A stretch of 13,700 nucleotides of DNA from Streptomyces varsoviensis (GCF_000718635.1 NZ_JOBF01000049.1:1-13700), one strand, 5' to 3'; shown: positions 6,680-13,483, counted from the first letter of the stretch. Notes: generated by a model from the sequence alone, not told the origin. Numbers and translations: made by a program.

Positions 6680-7294
6680 TCACTCAGCCTGCGAGGAAGC
6701 CTCCTCGAAGGCGGTGAGCATTTCGCGCGACCAGGTCAGGCGGCCGTCGCGGAGGTCGCTGAGGACGCCTTGGAGCCAGCGTTCTTCGGCGGTGAGGACG
6801 GCGAGGAGGTATTCGTTCTCGATGAGGGTGATGCGCGGCATGCCGGGCGGGGTCTCGGTGAAGAGGTGTTCCAGGGCGGCGCGCTGGTCGGCGAGGTGGG
6901 CGGCGCGCCGTTCCAGGATCGGGGTCACTTCGTCGGGTTCGAGCATGAGCATGTTCGACAGGGCCGCCGGGAAGACGGGGAACTCCGCCTTCGGTACGGC
7001 CAGCATCTGCTCCAGCCACTCGCGGGTGACGGCCCGCCCCTCGTCGGTGACCTCGTAGACGGTCCGTTCCGGGTACTGCTGGTCGCGCTCCGTCTGCCGG
7101 ACGGCGATCAGCCCACCGGCCTGCAGCCGCTCGATGGTGCGGTACAGCCCCGCGCGCTGCCCCACGTTGACGACCTGCTCCTTGCCCCACTGCTTGAGGA
7201 GCTGCTGGATGCCGTAGGGGTGCAGCGGCCGGTGGTGCAGGAGCACGAGCACGGTCAGGCCGAGGGGGGAGCTTTTCACGGGGGCGGTCGTCAT
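6680..7294 (-). CDS. PadR-family transcriptional repressor
   Basis: This 204-residue repressor has a PadR winged helix at about residues 10-88: LGLTVLVLLHHRPLHPYGIQ (11-30), the recognition region GLYRTIERLQAGGLI (49-63) and the wing ERTVYEVTDEGR (76-87). The C-terminal 110 residues are helical, as in the longer PadR subgroup, and would form the dimer and ligand surface. Members usually repress a divergent gene and release DNA on binding an aromatic or drug-like ligand. The gene is divergent from the FAD monooxygenase with a strong palindrome between them. The ATG at 7294 has no Shine-Dalgarno; TACGAT lies six bases upstream, which suggests a leaderless mRNA. Family and arrangement are seen; the ligand is unknown and is likely a monooxygenase substrate. 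Confidence 0.92.
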   Translation of the reverse strand: MTTAPVKSSPLGLTVLVLLHHRPLHPYGIQQLLKQWGKEQVVNVGQRAGLYRTIERLQAGGLIAVRQTERDQQYPERTVYEVTDEGRAVTREWLEQMLAVPKAEFPVFPAALSNMLMLEPDEVTPILERRAAHLADQRAALEHLFTETPPGMPRITLIENEYLLAVLTAEERWLQGVLSDLRDGRLTWSREMLTAFEEASSQAE

Positions 7295-7300
7295 GGGGAC

Positions 7301-7352
7301 ATCGTAGTGAGCGGGGTACTAGTTGCAATGAGACTAGTAGCTCTGCAACTAT
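7301..7352. promoter_or_regulatory. Divergent promoter/operator region of padR and the monooxygenase gene
   Basis: Two inverted repeats interlock. TACTAGT (7317-7323) pairs with ACTAGTA (7333-7339), and TAGTTGCA (7320-7327) pairs with TGCAACTA (7344-7351). On the minus strand TTGCAA (7328-7323), a 16-nt spacer and TACGAT (7306-7301) make a good promoter that starts at the padR ATG. On the plus strand TTGCAA (7323-7328), an 18-nt spacer and AACTAT (7347-7352) form a weaker promoter for the monooxygenase. A repressor bound to the palindromes would block both. Repeats and hexamers are seen directly; PadR binding is inferred. Confidence 0.65.
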
Positions 7353-7424
7353 GAAGCTGTGGCGCTCGTCGTCCTTCGTCCGGACCGTGCGCCGAGACGC
7401 TCCACACGCTCCTCAGGAGGACTT

Positions 7425-8660
7425 ATGGAAATGTTGGACACCAACGACAGCGGAAAGAACGGCCACCGGACCCCCGGCTCCCGCGTCCGTACGGCACTGG
7501 TGATCGGCGGCGGAGTGGCGGGCCCGGTGGCGGCGCTGGCGCTGCGCAAGGCGGGTATCGAGGCGACGGTGTACGAGGCGTACCCCGCGGCGGCGGACGG
7601 CGTCGGGGCCTGGCTGGGGCTGGCGCCGAACGGCCTGGCCGCGCTGGAGACCGTCGGCGCCGACGCGGCCGTACGAGCCGTCGGCCATCCGGTGCCCGGC
7701 GTCGTGATGTCGGACGGCGCCGGCAACCGCCTCACCGCCTTCGAGGGCTTCTCCGAGCTGCCGCCCACGCTGACGCTCCGCCGCGACCGGCTGTACCGGG
7801 CGCTGGCCGACCACGCGGCGGCCGAGGGTGTCGCCGTCGAGTTCGGCAAGCGGCTGGTCGCCGCCGAGGAGGCGCCCGACGGCGTCGTCGCCCGCTTCGC
7901 GGACGGCACGTGGGCGACCGCGGACATCCTGATCGGCGCCGACGGCATCCGCTCCACCGTCCGTACCCTCATCGACCCGCTGGCCCCGGCCCCCGAGTAC
8001 GCCGGCATCCTGAGCTTCGGCGGCTACGCGCCCGCCGACTGCGGCGTCGAGGCCGAGCCGGGCATGATGCACTTCGCCTTCGGCCGTACGTTCATGGGCC
8101 ACTGGCAGGCCGCGGACGGGCGGCTGATCTGGTTCGCCGGGCTCCCCGCGGACACCCCGCTGACCCAGGCCGAGGTGGCCCGCACGCCCTCCGCCGAGTG
8201 GCTGCAGCGCCTGCGCGAGCTGTACGCCGGCCACGTACCGGGCGAGCGGATGCTCCGCCACGCCGACCCGGCCGACCTGATGGCGGTCGGCCCGATGGAG
8301 CGCATGCCGTCCGTACCGCACTGGCACCGCGGCCGCATGGTCCTCCTCGGCGACTCGGTCCACGCCCCGTCCTCCAGCTCCGGCCAGGGCGCCTCGCTGG
8401 CCCTGGAGAGCGCCGTCGAACTGGCCCGCTGCCTGCGCGACCTGCCCTCGTACGGGGCCGCCTTCGCCGCGTACGAGGCGCTGCGCCGCCCGCGCGTGGA
8501 ACTGATCGGCGGCAACGCGGCGGCGGTCAACGAGGTCAAGGCGGGCAAGAAGGCGGCTCCGGCCTTCCCGTCGCCGGAGGAGATGCTGCGGCCGCTGCAC
8601 TTCCACCGGATCGAGTGGGAGAAGCGGGCGACGGCGGGGGAGCCGGTGGGGTCGTGGTGA
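7425..8660 (+). CDS. FAD-dependent monooxygenase, class A flavoprotein (TetX/PHBH-like)
   Basis: This 411-residue cytosolic flavoprotein of the PHBH fold hydroxylates or epoxidises a small organic substrate using NAD(P)H, O2 and FAD. The dinucleotide motif is IGGGVAGPVAA (27-37) with acidic Glu51 ending strand 2. The flavin arginine region is LTLRRDRLYRAL (116-127), the DG motif is DILIGADGIRSTVR (167-180) and the GD motif is RMVLLGDSVHAPSSSSGQGA (304-323). Length is normal for single-component enzymes. The ATG at 7425 follows a perfect AGGAGG (7415-7420); an upstream in-frame start at 7359 would precede that site and is rejected. The first 20 residues are not part of the fold. It is divergent from padR and probably repressed by it. 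Substrate could be an antibiotic or an aromatic metabolite; the sequence does not decide. Confidence 0.93.
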   Translation: MEMLDTNDSGKNGHRTPGSRVRTALVIGGGVAGPVAALALRKAGIEATVYEAYPAAADGVGAWLGLAPNGLAALETVGADAAVRAVGHPVPGVVMSDGAGNRLTAFEGFSELPPTLTLRRDRLYRALADHAAAEGVAVEFGKRLVAAEEAPDGVVARFADGTWATADILIGADGIRSTVRTLIDPLAPAPEYAGILSFGGYAPADCGVEAEPGMMHFAFGRTFMGHWQAADGRLIWFAGLPADTPLTQAEVARTPSAEWLQRLRELYAGHVPGERMLRHADPADLMAVGPMERMPSVPHWHRGRMVLLGDSVHAPSSSSGQGASLALESAVELARCLRDLPSYGAAFAAYEALRRPRVELIGGNAAAVNEVKAGKKAAPAFPSPEEMLRPLHFHRIEWEKRATAGEPVGSW

Positions 8661-8707
8661 GGGGGGAGGGGGCCTGAGGGGAGGGGCCCTGAAGGGGGGA
8701 GGGAGGG
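8661..8707 (+). other. G-run cluster, potential G-quadruplex
   Basis: Directly after the monooxygenase stop, seven runs of three to six guanines follow within 47 nt (8661-8666, 8668-8672, 8678-8681, 8683-8686, 8694-8699, 8701-8703, 8705-8707), with loops of one to seven bases. GGGGCCC at 8683-8689 could also pair locally. Such a G-rich 3' untranslated stretch could fold as a quadruplex in the transcript and slow or end transcription. Confidence 0.5.
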
Positions 8708-8750
8708 CGACCTGGAGCGGGACGACCGTTCCCTGGCCCGGGGGGCGGAT

Positions 8751-8777
8751 TTGACCGCAAAGCTCCATGGATAGGAC
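8751..8777 (+). promoter_or_regulatory. Weak candidate promoter for the BCCT gene
   Basis: TTGACC (8751-8756) and TAGGAC (8772-8777) resemble Streptomyces housekeeping -35 and -10 elements, but the spacer is only 15 nt. The -35 lies in a small inverted repeat, GCGG (8745-8748) with CCGC (8755-8758). The position, about 120 nt upstream of the chosen start, is reasonable. This is tentative. Confidence 0.3.
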
Positions 8778-8899
8778 CCTTTCCGTTTGCCCCGTGCATC
8801 GAGCGGTCCGGCGTCGTGTGAGCGCGTGACTCCTTGTGGTGCGTCATGCCCCCGTGTGGTGGCCCCGTGCGCGGAATGACCCCTTCAGCAAGGAACCCC

Positions 8900-10612
8900 A
8901 TGCCGACTCCCCATGCCCGAACCGCTGCCTGCGCGGATACCCCCGAGGAGGGGGAGCAGGCAGCGCCGGACGGAGAAGAACACCCGCGGCCGCGTCTGGA
9001 CCGCGACCGCGCCACCGACATCCCCGTGCTGGCCGTCAGCGGCGGATTGCTCATCGCCTTCGTCCTGGCGGCGCTGATCGCGCCGACGGCCACGGGCGAC
9101 GCGGTGAACACGGTGTTCACCTTTGTGGCGCGGTGGTTCGGGCCGCTGTGGCAGGTGCTGCTGCTCGCGACGTTCGGCGTGGCGCTGTGGCTGGGGTTCT
9201 CGCGGTACGGGCGGGTGCGGCTCGGCGGGGCGGGGGCGCGGCCGGAGTACGGCCGGTTCCAGTGGGTCGCGATGATCATGTCGACGCTGCTCGCGGGCGG
9301 CGGGGTCTTCTTCGCGGCCGGCGAGCCCGTACAGCACTACGTGCGGACGCCGCCGTTCTACGAGGGCGTCAAGAGCGGCACCCAGGAGGCGGCGAACGCG
9401 GCGCTCTCCCAGAGCTTCGCGCACTGGGGCTTTCTGGCCTGGGCCGTGCTCGGGACCCTCGCCTCGATCGTGATGATCCGCGGCCAGGAGCGCGGCATGC
9501 CGCTGCGCCCGCGCACGCTGCTGTACCCGCTCCTCGGCGAGCGGGTGCGGCACTCGCGGCTGGGGGCGGCGGTGGACATCGTCTGCGTCATCGCGGTGGT
9601 GGCCGGCACGGTCGGCCCGATCGGTTTCCTCGGCCTCCAGGTCTCGTACGGCCTGTCCAAGGTCTTCGGCATCTCCGGCGGCTACCCGGTGCAGCTCGCC
9701 GTGATCGTGCTGCTGACGGTGGTCGCGGTCGCGTCCGTGGCCAGCGGCATCGACAAGGGCATCCAGTTCTTCAGCCGGGCCAACGTCTGGCTCGCCGTCG
9801 CCCTGATGGCGGTCTTCCTCGTGCTCGGCTCGGCCGGCTTCGTCCTCGACTCGTTCCTCGGCGGACTCGGCACGTACGTACGGGACTTCGTGCCCCTCGC
9901 CCTCAACCGCGGCGACCACCAGTGGCTGGGCTCCTGGACGGTCTTCTTCTTCGGCTGGTTCCTCGGCTACGGGCCCCTGATGTCCATCTTCGTGGCCCGC
10001 ATCTCCAAGGGCCGCACCGTCCGCGACCTGGTGGTCTCCACGGCGATCATCCCGCCGCTGGCGACCATGTTCTGGTTCACGGTCTTCGGCGGCACCGGCA
10101 TCTTCCTGGAACAGCGCCACCCCGGCACGATCTCCGGCCCGCTCAAGTCCGTGGGGATGGACGCGGCCGTGATCTCCATGGCGGAACGCCTGCCGATGGG
10201 GGCCGTGGTGGCGGTGGCCCTGCTCATCCTGACCATCACGTTCGTGGTCACCACCACGGACTCGATGTCCTACAGCATCTCCGCCGCCGGCACGCGGACC
10301 GGCGAACCCGCCCGAGCCGTACGCGCCTTCTGGGCCCTCCTCATGGGCGCGGCCGCCGCCGTCCTCATCCTCGTCGGCGACGGCGGCATCACCGCCCTCC
10401 AGTCCTTCATCGTCGTCACCGCCGTCCCGGTCGGCTTCATCATGCTCCCCACCCTGTGGACGGCCCCCCGGGTAGCCAAGGAAATGGCAGGGGAACAGGG
10501 GCTCCTTCACCCCACGGGCAGGGGCCGAGGGCGGCTGCCGACACAAGACCCGAAGCCGACCCCTGAGCCCGCCGAGCCCGAACCCGAGCCGACCCGCACC
10601 CCGACGCCGTGA
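8900..10612 (+). CDS. BCCT-family (betaine/choline/carnitine-type) transporter
   Basis: This is a 570-residue inner-membrane transporter with about twelve membrane segments (roughly 42-62, 83-100, 123-139, 175-193, 225-245, 265-283, 294-312, 345-362, 380-400, 433-452, 476-493, 500-520). BCCT members take up quaternary ammonium or related compatible solutes. The signature is present: LLAGGGVFFAAGEPVQHY (130-147), SFAHWGFLAWAVLG (172-185), and the segment ending in FVARISKGRTVR (364-375), plus TTTDSMSYSIS (451-461). In the signature helix the aromatic box of betaine carriers (WWxxW) reads GWFLGYGP (352-359), so two tryptophans are replaced by Phe and Tyr. The N-terminal 40 residues and the Pro/Glu-rich C-terminal 40 are cytoplasmic. 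The start at 8900 has AAGGAA four bases upstream; alternatives at 8846 and 8876 lack a site. It stands alone. Substrate unknown; osmoprotectant likely. Confidence 0.92.
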   Translation: MPTPHARTAACADTPEEGEQAAPDGEEHPRPRLDRDRATDIPVLAVSGGLLIAFVLAALIAPTATGDAVNTVFTFVARWFGPLWQVLLLATFGVALWLGFSRYGRVRLGGAGARPEYGRFQWVAMIMSTLLAGGGVFFAAGEPVQHYVRTPPFYEGVKSGTQEAANAALSQSFAHWGFLAWAVLGTLASIVMIRGQERGMPLRPRTLLYPLLGERVRHSRLGAAVDIVCVIAVVAGTVGPIGFLGLQVSYGLSKVFGISGGYPVQLAVIVLLTVVAVASVASGIDKGIQFFSRANVWLAVALMAVFLVLGSAGFVLDSFLGGLGTYVRDFVPLALNRGDHQWLGSWTVFFFGWFLGYGPLMSIFVARISKGRTVRDLVVSTAIIPPLATMFWFTVFGGTGIFLEQRHPGTISGPLKSVGMDAAVISMAERLPMGAVVAVALLILTITFVVTTTDSMSYSISAAGTRTGEPARAVRAFWALLMGAAAAVLILVGDGGITALQSFIVVTAVPVGFIMLPTLWTAPRVAKEMAGEQGLLHPTGRGRGRLPTQDPKPTPEPAEPEPEPTRTPTP

Positions 10613-10636
10613 GCGAGACCCGCTCCTGACCCGAGG

Positions 10637-10673
10637 CCCCGCACCGGCGGGCCCGGGCGGGCCCGGTGCGGGG
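10637..10673 (+). terminator. Terminator hairpin after the BCCT gene
   Basis: CCCCGCACCGG (10637-10647) and CCGGTGCGGGG (10663-10673) form a perfect 11-bp stem around a 15-nt GC-only loop, starting 25 nt after the BCCT stop. No U-run follows. The place and strength fit a Streptomyces-type terminator. Confidence 0.65.
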
Positions 10674-10730
10674 AGGGGCGGCGCCGGCGGAGCCAGCACC
10701 TTCGCCGAGCCGAGTAGCCCAGTAGCCGAG

Positions 10731-10765
10731 GCGGCCGCTGTAGCCGCTGCGGCTGCTGCGGCCGC
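10731..10765 (-). terminator. Interrupted palindrome after the nucleotidyltransferase gene
   Basis: A 35-nt element is symmetric about base 10748. GCGGCCGC occurs at both ends (10731-10738 and 10758-10765), and AGCCGC (10742-10747) pairs with GCGGCT (10749-10754) in the centre. It lies 17 nt beyond the stop of the minus-strand AbiEii-type gene and probably ends that transcript. Together with the hairpin at 10637-10673 it separates the two convergent genes. Confidence 0.5.
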
Positions 10766-10782
10766 TGTCCGCGCGAGGCGGG

Positions 10783-11454
10783 TCAGTCCTCGTGCGGAAC
10801 TTCAAGCTCCTGGAGCCGCTCTCCAATGTCGTCGGCCCACATCTGCGTCCACTGCCGCAGCTCGGTGATCGTCCGCTCGCCGAGCCCGTAGGCGGCGAAT
10901 TCCGTGTCGTCGATCCAGTCGGCTCCGACCAGCCGAGCCTGGAGCTCGCTGAGGTCGAAGGCGTCACGGGCGTGGCGCCGGCCGAGTTCTTCGAGTTCGA
11001 CGTGGGACCAACGGTGACCGGCGGCTTGTACGTCGATCAGGTCTCTGGCGAGTCCCCGGTCGGCCAGGGCGCGGACCTTGGTCCCGACGACATCTTCAAG
11101 GGACAGCACCAGGCCGTATTCGGTGCGCACGGGAGGGCGCCAGAGCGCCTCCTTCAGAATGTCGACCTCGCACTCTTCGCTACTGGCAGGTTCCGTGACC
11201 ATCAGACGTGCGGACAGCGGGTCTGTCTCCAAAGCTCGTACGCGCCACCCACGCTCCTCCAGGCCGGTGAGTACGACAGCCGCGATGTCCTCCATACGGT
11301 CCGGGTTCTCCGTAGCGACGTCGAGGTCCTGGCTGAGCCGGTCGACCAGGCCATGCGCTTGGACCGCGTACCCGCCGGTGAGCGCCAGCGGGTAGGCCCC
11401 GCCCACGGCGAGGACGTCGGTGAGCAAGCGACGGTGCAGGTCGGTGAGGTTCAC
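10783..11454 (-). CDS. AbiEii/AbiGii-type nucleotidyltransferase (putative toxin)
   Basis: This 223-residue protein belongs to the nucleotidyltransferase family of AbiEii, the toxin of type IV AbiE toxin-antitoxin and phage-abortive systems. Relatives transfer nucleotides to tRNA acceptor ends. Catalytic features are in order: ALTGGYAVQAHG (24-35), the metal pair in SQDLDVAT (Asp43 and Asp45), a third acidic residue in CEVDIL (Asp98) and the family helix TKVRALADRGLARDLIDVQA (125-144; Lys126, Arg133, Arg137, Asp138, Asp141). I chose the GTG at 11454, whose bases form GTGA with the stop of the upstream gene, a four-base overlap typical of translational coupling. No separate Shine-Dalgarno is visible. 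An in-frame start at 11547 would overlap the upstream gene by almost 100 bases. Its partner is not an AbiEi-like winged-helix protein. Family call good; toxicity inferred. Confidence 0.85.
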   Translation of the reverse strand: MNLTDLHRRLLTDVLAVGGAYPLALTGGYAVQAHGLVDRLSQDLDVATENPDRMEDIAAVVLTGLEERGWRVRALETDPLSARLMVTEPASSEECEVDILKEALWRPPVRTEYGLVLSLEDVVGTKVRALADRGLARDLIDVQAAGHRWSHVELEELGRRHARDAFDLSELQARLVGADWIDDTEFAAYGLGERTITELRQWTQMWADDIGERLQELEVPHED

Positions 11455-11798
11455 GCGGCGGCTTGGGCGCTCTGCGCCAGTTCGTCGAAGGCGTTCTCCC
11501 AGACGGACCGCACATCGCGGCTGACCAGGGTGCGGAGCGTGGGCCACAGGCTGACGAGGAGGTCCCGGTTGAGGTACCGGACCAGGTCGTCGTGCAGGCC
11601 CTCGGCCAGGACGATGCGGTAGTAGCTCATCCGCAATCGGGACTGATCGATATCGAACGCGGTCAGCCCGGACCAGGCCAGGTGAAGCGGCAGCCGGACG
11701 GTGCCGTGCGCGGGGCCGGCGAGCTCGGAGAGCGCGGCGGGCAAGCGCCGAGCGAACTTGGCGCGGCGGAGGTCGGAAAGACCGGGCTGTACTGCCAT
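11451..11798 (-). CDS. Small unrecognised protein, coupled partner of the nucleotidyltransferase
   Basis: I cannot assign this 115-residue protein to a named family. It is soluble, with no signal peptide or membrane segment, and appears helical, with a basic N-terminus (RRAKFARRL, 11-19), a central WSGLTAFDIDQSRLRMSYY stretch (42-60) and a helical end rich in Leu, Arg and Ala. Its stop overlaps the start of the AbiEii-type gene by four bases (GTGA), so the two are translated together. In AbiE systems the gene in this place encodes the antitoxin AbiEi, but that protein is longer and has a winged helix, neither of which is visible here. It may be an antitoxin or substrate adaptor of a different type. 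The ATG at 11798 has no Shine-Dalgarno; GATAAT lies six bases upstream. Confidence 0.75.
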   Translation of the reverse strand: MAVQPGLSDLRRAKFARRLPAALSELAGPAHGTVRLPLHLAWSGLTAFDIDQSRLRMSYYRIVLAEGLHDDLVRYLNRDLLVSLWPTLRTLVSRDVRSVWENAFDELAQSAQAAA

Positions 11799-11810
11799 AC
11801 GTCGATTATC
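11799..11810 (-). promoter_or_regulatory. Candidate leaderless promoter of the AbiEii-partner operon
   Basis: GATAAT, six bases (CGACGT), then ATG on the minus strand. Five of six bases match the TATAAT consensus, the best -10 in the window. The -35 region is poor (GGCTCA at a 17-nt spacing). No ribosome binding site precedes the ATG, which suggests a leaderless transcript. Confidence 0.5.
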
Positions 11811-11847
11811 CAGGAAAGGACCGGCGCTGAGCCCCCTATCTATCCGC

Positions 11848-11889
11848 CGGCCCGCCTCGACTCGCCCGGGGAGAAGCCGAGGCGGGCTG
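11848..11889 (-). terminator. Hairpin after the DUF1838-type gene
   Basis: GCCCGCCTCG (11850-11859) pairs perfectly with CGAGGCGGGC (11878-11887) around an 18-nt loop, and a G-U plus a C-G pair extend it outward. It starts 33 nt after the stop of the minus-strand gene and lies upstream of the next minus-strand promoter, so it separates two transcription units. Confidence 0.6.
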
Positions 11890-11921
11890 CTGACCTGACA
11901 GCGGAGGAAGCCTGGGGGCGG

Positions 11922-12668
11922 CTACTTCGGCGGGTGGAGCTTGCGGAAGTACGTCCAACTGGTCTCGTTCGGCTCGCTCCACTTCTCCGGGGCGTGGGCG
12001 AACTCCGGGTGGTGGTCGGCGATGTAGGCGCGGGTGCGCTCGGGGACGTCGGCGTACGAGGCGAGTTTGCGGCCGCGGCAGTGGAAGGTGAGCCCGCCGG
12101 GCGCCTGGCCGCGGGCCATCCAGGGGAGCCACGGGGACATCCGGGTCCAGGACATCGTGGCCGGAACACTGGGCGCCGGCCCCGCCAGGTCGGCCCGGTC
12201 GGCGAAGAACTGGAAGAGCTCCAGGGCCTTGTACGTGTCGCCGGCCGAATGCACCGGATACTCGGCCACCGGCAGCGGCGACGGGTACGCCAGCGGAATC
12301 TCCAGGCTGAAGCAGACCTGCCCGCCCAGCTCGGTCGTCGGAATCGGGAACGGCCGCCATTTCTGGTTCGCCGGGTCGTTCCAGATGTGCACCACCGGCA
12401 GGTCCTGCCACGTCTCCAGAATCTCCCGGCTCACCGGGTCCAGATAGAACGCCGCCTCACGCGTGAGCAGTTGATAGGCATCCGGCCCGGCCTCGGCATC
12501 CTCGACCAGCCGCGCCACATTGAGCCCCTCAAGCCCGAAGACCCGCTGATACGGCTCGTCCGGCGCCCACGAGTACACGTCCCCTGTCCACCAGTACGTC
12601 ACCTCCTCCCCATCGAGCGAAGCCCGCGTACGGGCGAAGGAGCGCAGCAGCTCAGCAGGTGTCGTCAT
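11922..12668 (-). CDS. DUF1838-type protein of unknown function
   Basis: This 248-residue soluble protein resembles the DUF1838 family, whose function is not established. Characteristic wording, recalled from memory of the family, includes GEEVTYWWTGDVYSWAPDEP (20-39), a short VFGLEGLNVARLV stretch, a REAAFYLDPVSREILETW stretch and VVHIWNDP near residue 100. It is rich in Trp and Pro, with no signal peptide or membrane span. The ATG at 12668 begins the family-like sequence; the frame continues upstream to 12812, but that extension is low-complexity and would overlap the PIN gene. No clear Shine-Dalgarno precedes the ATG. It follows the toxin gene by 85 nt on the same strand, and a hairpin lies after it. 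Family assignment is fairly good; role unknown. Confidence 0.8.
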   Translation of the reverse strand: MTTPAELLRSFARTRASLDGEEVTYWWTGDVYSWAPDEPYQRVFGLEGLNVARLVEDAEAGPDAYQLLTREAAFYLDPVSREILETWQDLPVVHIWNDPANQKWRPFPIPTTELGGQVCFSLEIPLAYPSPLPVAEYPVHSAGDTYKALELFQFFADRADLAGPAPSVPATMSWTRMSPWLPWMARGQAPGGLTFHCRGRKLASYADVPERTRAYIADHHPEFAHAPEKWSEPNETSWTYFRKLHPPK

Positions 12669-12753
12669 AGTGAGTACTGTGCCGGAGCCCTCCGCGCGCC
12701 GTCTGCCTTTCTCGCGCGCGAAACATCGCCTCGGTTGGGGCGGCGGGCAGGTA

Positions 12754-13224
12754 TCAGCGGTCGTGGAGGACTGTGGGGCGAGTGACGGGCACGACGGTGA
12801 GGAGCTCGTCAAGGCCTTTGTAGTCGTCGGGGTTGGTGGTGAAGAGGGGCAGTTCTTCGGCGATGGCGATGGCGGCGATCATGAGGTCGGCGACTCTGCG
12901 CCGGGGCTTGCGGCCGGCGCTGACGACGGCGGCGCAGACTCTGCCGTAGAGGCGGGCGGCCTCGGTGCCGAAGGGGATGGGATCGAATTCGTTCTCGGTA
13001 CGTTGCAGGATGTCGAGACGGCGCCCCCGCTCCGCGTGCTCGTCGTAGTCGTCCTGTTCCTCGTTTCTGCGCACCTCATGTGGGCCGGCGGAGAGTTCCG
13101 CCAGCGTGATGGCGCTGACCGCCACCTCGGCGGGGAGCTCCTCAGGGTTGATCCACTTGCGCAGGATGACGATGTTGGTGTCGAGGAGGCCCTGCGTGTG
13201 CTCAGTGGCCATATCAGCGGTCAT
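12754..13224 (-). CDS. PIN-domain ribonuclease toxin, VapC-like
   Basis: This PIN-domain protein of 156 residues, the toxin class of type II VapBC systems, cleaves RNA with Mg2+ held by acidic residues. Those are visible: Asp15 in LLDTNIVI (13-20), Glu43 in ITLAELSAG (39-47), Asp113 in VADLMIAAIA (111-120) and Asp133/Asp134 in TTNPDDYKGL (129-138). A charged insertion at about 50-70 is longer than in minimal VapC. The start at 13224 overlaps the antitoxin gene by 11 bases; a second ATG at 13212 would lie just after the antitoxin stop. Neither has a good ribosome binding site, which suggests coupled translation. The antitoxin upstream is of the Phd/YefM type, a common pairing with PIN toxins in actinobacteria. 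Family and pairing are secure; the RNA target is unknown. Confidence 0.92.
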   Translation of the reverse strand: MTADMATEHTQGLLDTNIVILRKWINPEELPAEVAVSAITLAELSAGPHEVRRNEEQDDYDEHAERGRRLDILQRTENEFDPIPFGTEAARLYGRVCAAVVSAGRKPRRRVADLMIAAIAIAEELPLFTTNPDDYKGLDELLTVVPVTRPTVLHDR

Positions 13225-13483
13225 AGGGATCGTCCGATTCCTGCACGGCAGTGGCGTCCTGATCGGATCGGAACGCCTCCAGGGAGACGCTCGACGCTGT
13301 GCGGGACATGGCGGCGAACTCCGAGCGCGGAACGAACCGCCGGCGTCGGCGAAGCGGGGTCAGCTCCCCGATCTGGTGCCCGTCGCGAGTGACGGTGAAG
13401 GACTGCCCGCCCTGGACCGCGTCCATGATCTCTTTGGAACGGCTGCGCAGGTCGCGCTGAGTGATCTCTGGCTGTGCTGCCAT
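13214..13483 (-). CDS. Phd/YefM-type antitoxin of the PIN toxin
   Basis: This 89-residue antitoxin is expected to bind and neutralise the PIN toxin encoded immediately downstream and to repress its own promoter. The N-terminal DNA-binding part shows the Phd/YefM pattern: ITQRDLRSRSKEIMDAVQGG (7-26), then SFTVTRDGHQIGELTPL (28-44). The C-terminal half is Arg- then Asp/Ser-rich and probably disordered until it wraps the toxin. The ATG at 13483 is preceded by AAGGA with no spacer, which cannot act as a normal ribosome site; CATACT lies six bases upstream, which points to a leaderless mRNA. Two GGCACC repeats upstream may be its operator. It ends with Asp-Arg-stop, as does the toxin gene. Confidence 0.9.
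   Translation of the reverse strand: MAAQPEITQRDLRSRSKEIMDAVQGGQSFTVTRDGHQIGELTPLRRRRRFVPRSEFAAMSRTASSVSLEAFRSDQDATAVQESDDPYDR

Noticed and set aside
7413..8768. Open frame antisense to the monooxygenase gene
   Set aside because: GC-bias shadow; the plus strand has all flavoprotein motifs and a perfect AGGAGG site.
8709..8899. A riboswitch (such as c-di-AMP type) ahead of the BCCT transporter
   Set aside because: I found no conserved core of known riboswitch classes in this short leader, only a small GCGG/CCGC inverted repeat.
8885..10699. Open frame of 604 residues antisense to the BCCT gene
   Set aside because: It is dominated by Asp/Glu/His/Arg/Gly strings that mirror the transporter's codons; no fold or motif.
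10690..10770. Short GCCG/GTAGCC repeats as a tandem repeat array
   Set aside because: The units are irregular and best explained by the interrupted palindrome at 10731-10765 in very GC-rich DNA.
11455..11547. Upstream start for the AbiEii-type gene at 11547
   Set aside because: It would overlap the partner gene by almost 100 bases, and the family-like sequence begins after the GTG at 11454, which has the classic GTGA overlap.
12669..12812. N-terminal extension of the DUF1838-type gene to 12812
   Set aside because: The extension is low-complexity, overlaps the PIN gene, and is not needed by the family-like sequence that starts at 12668.
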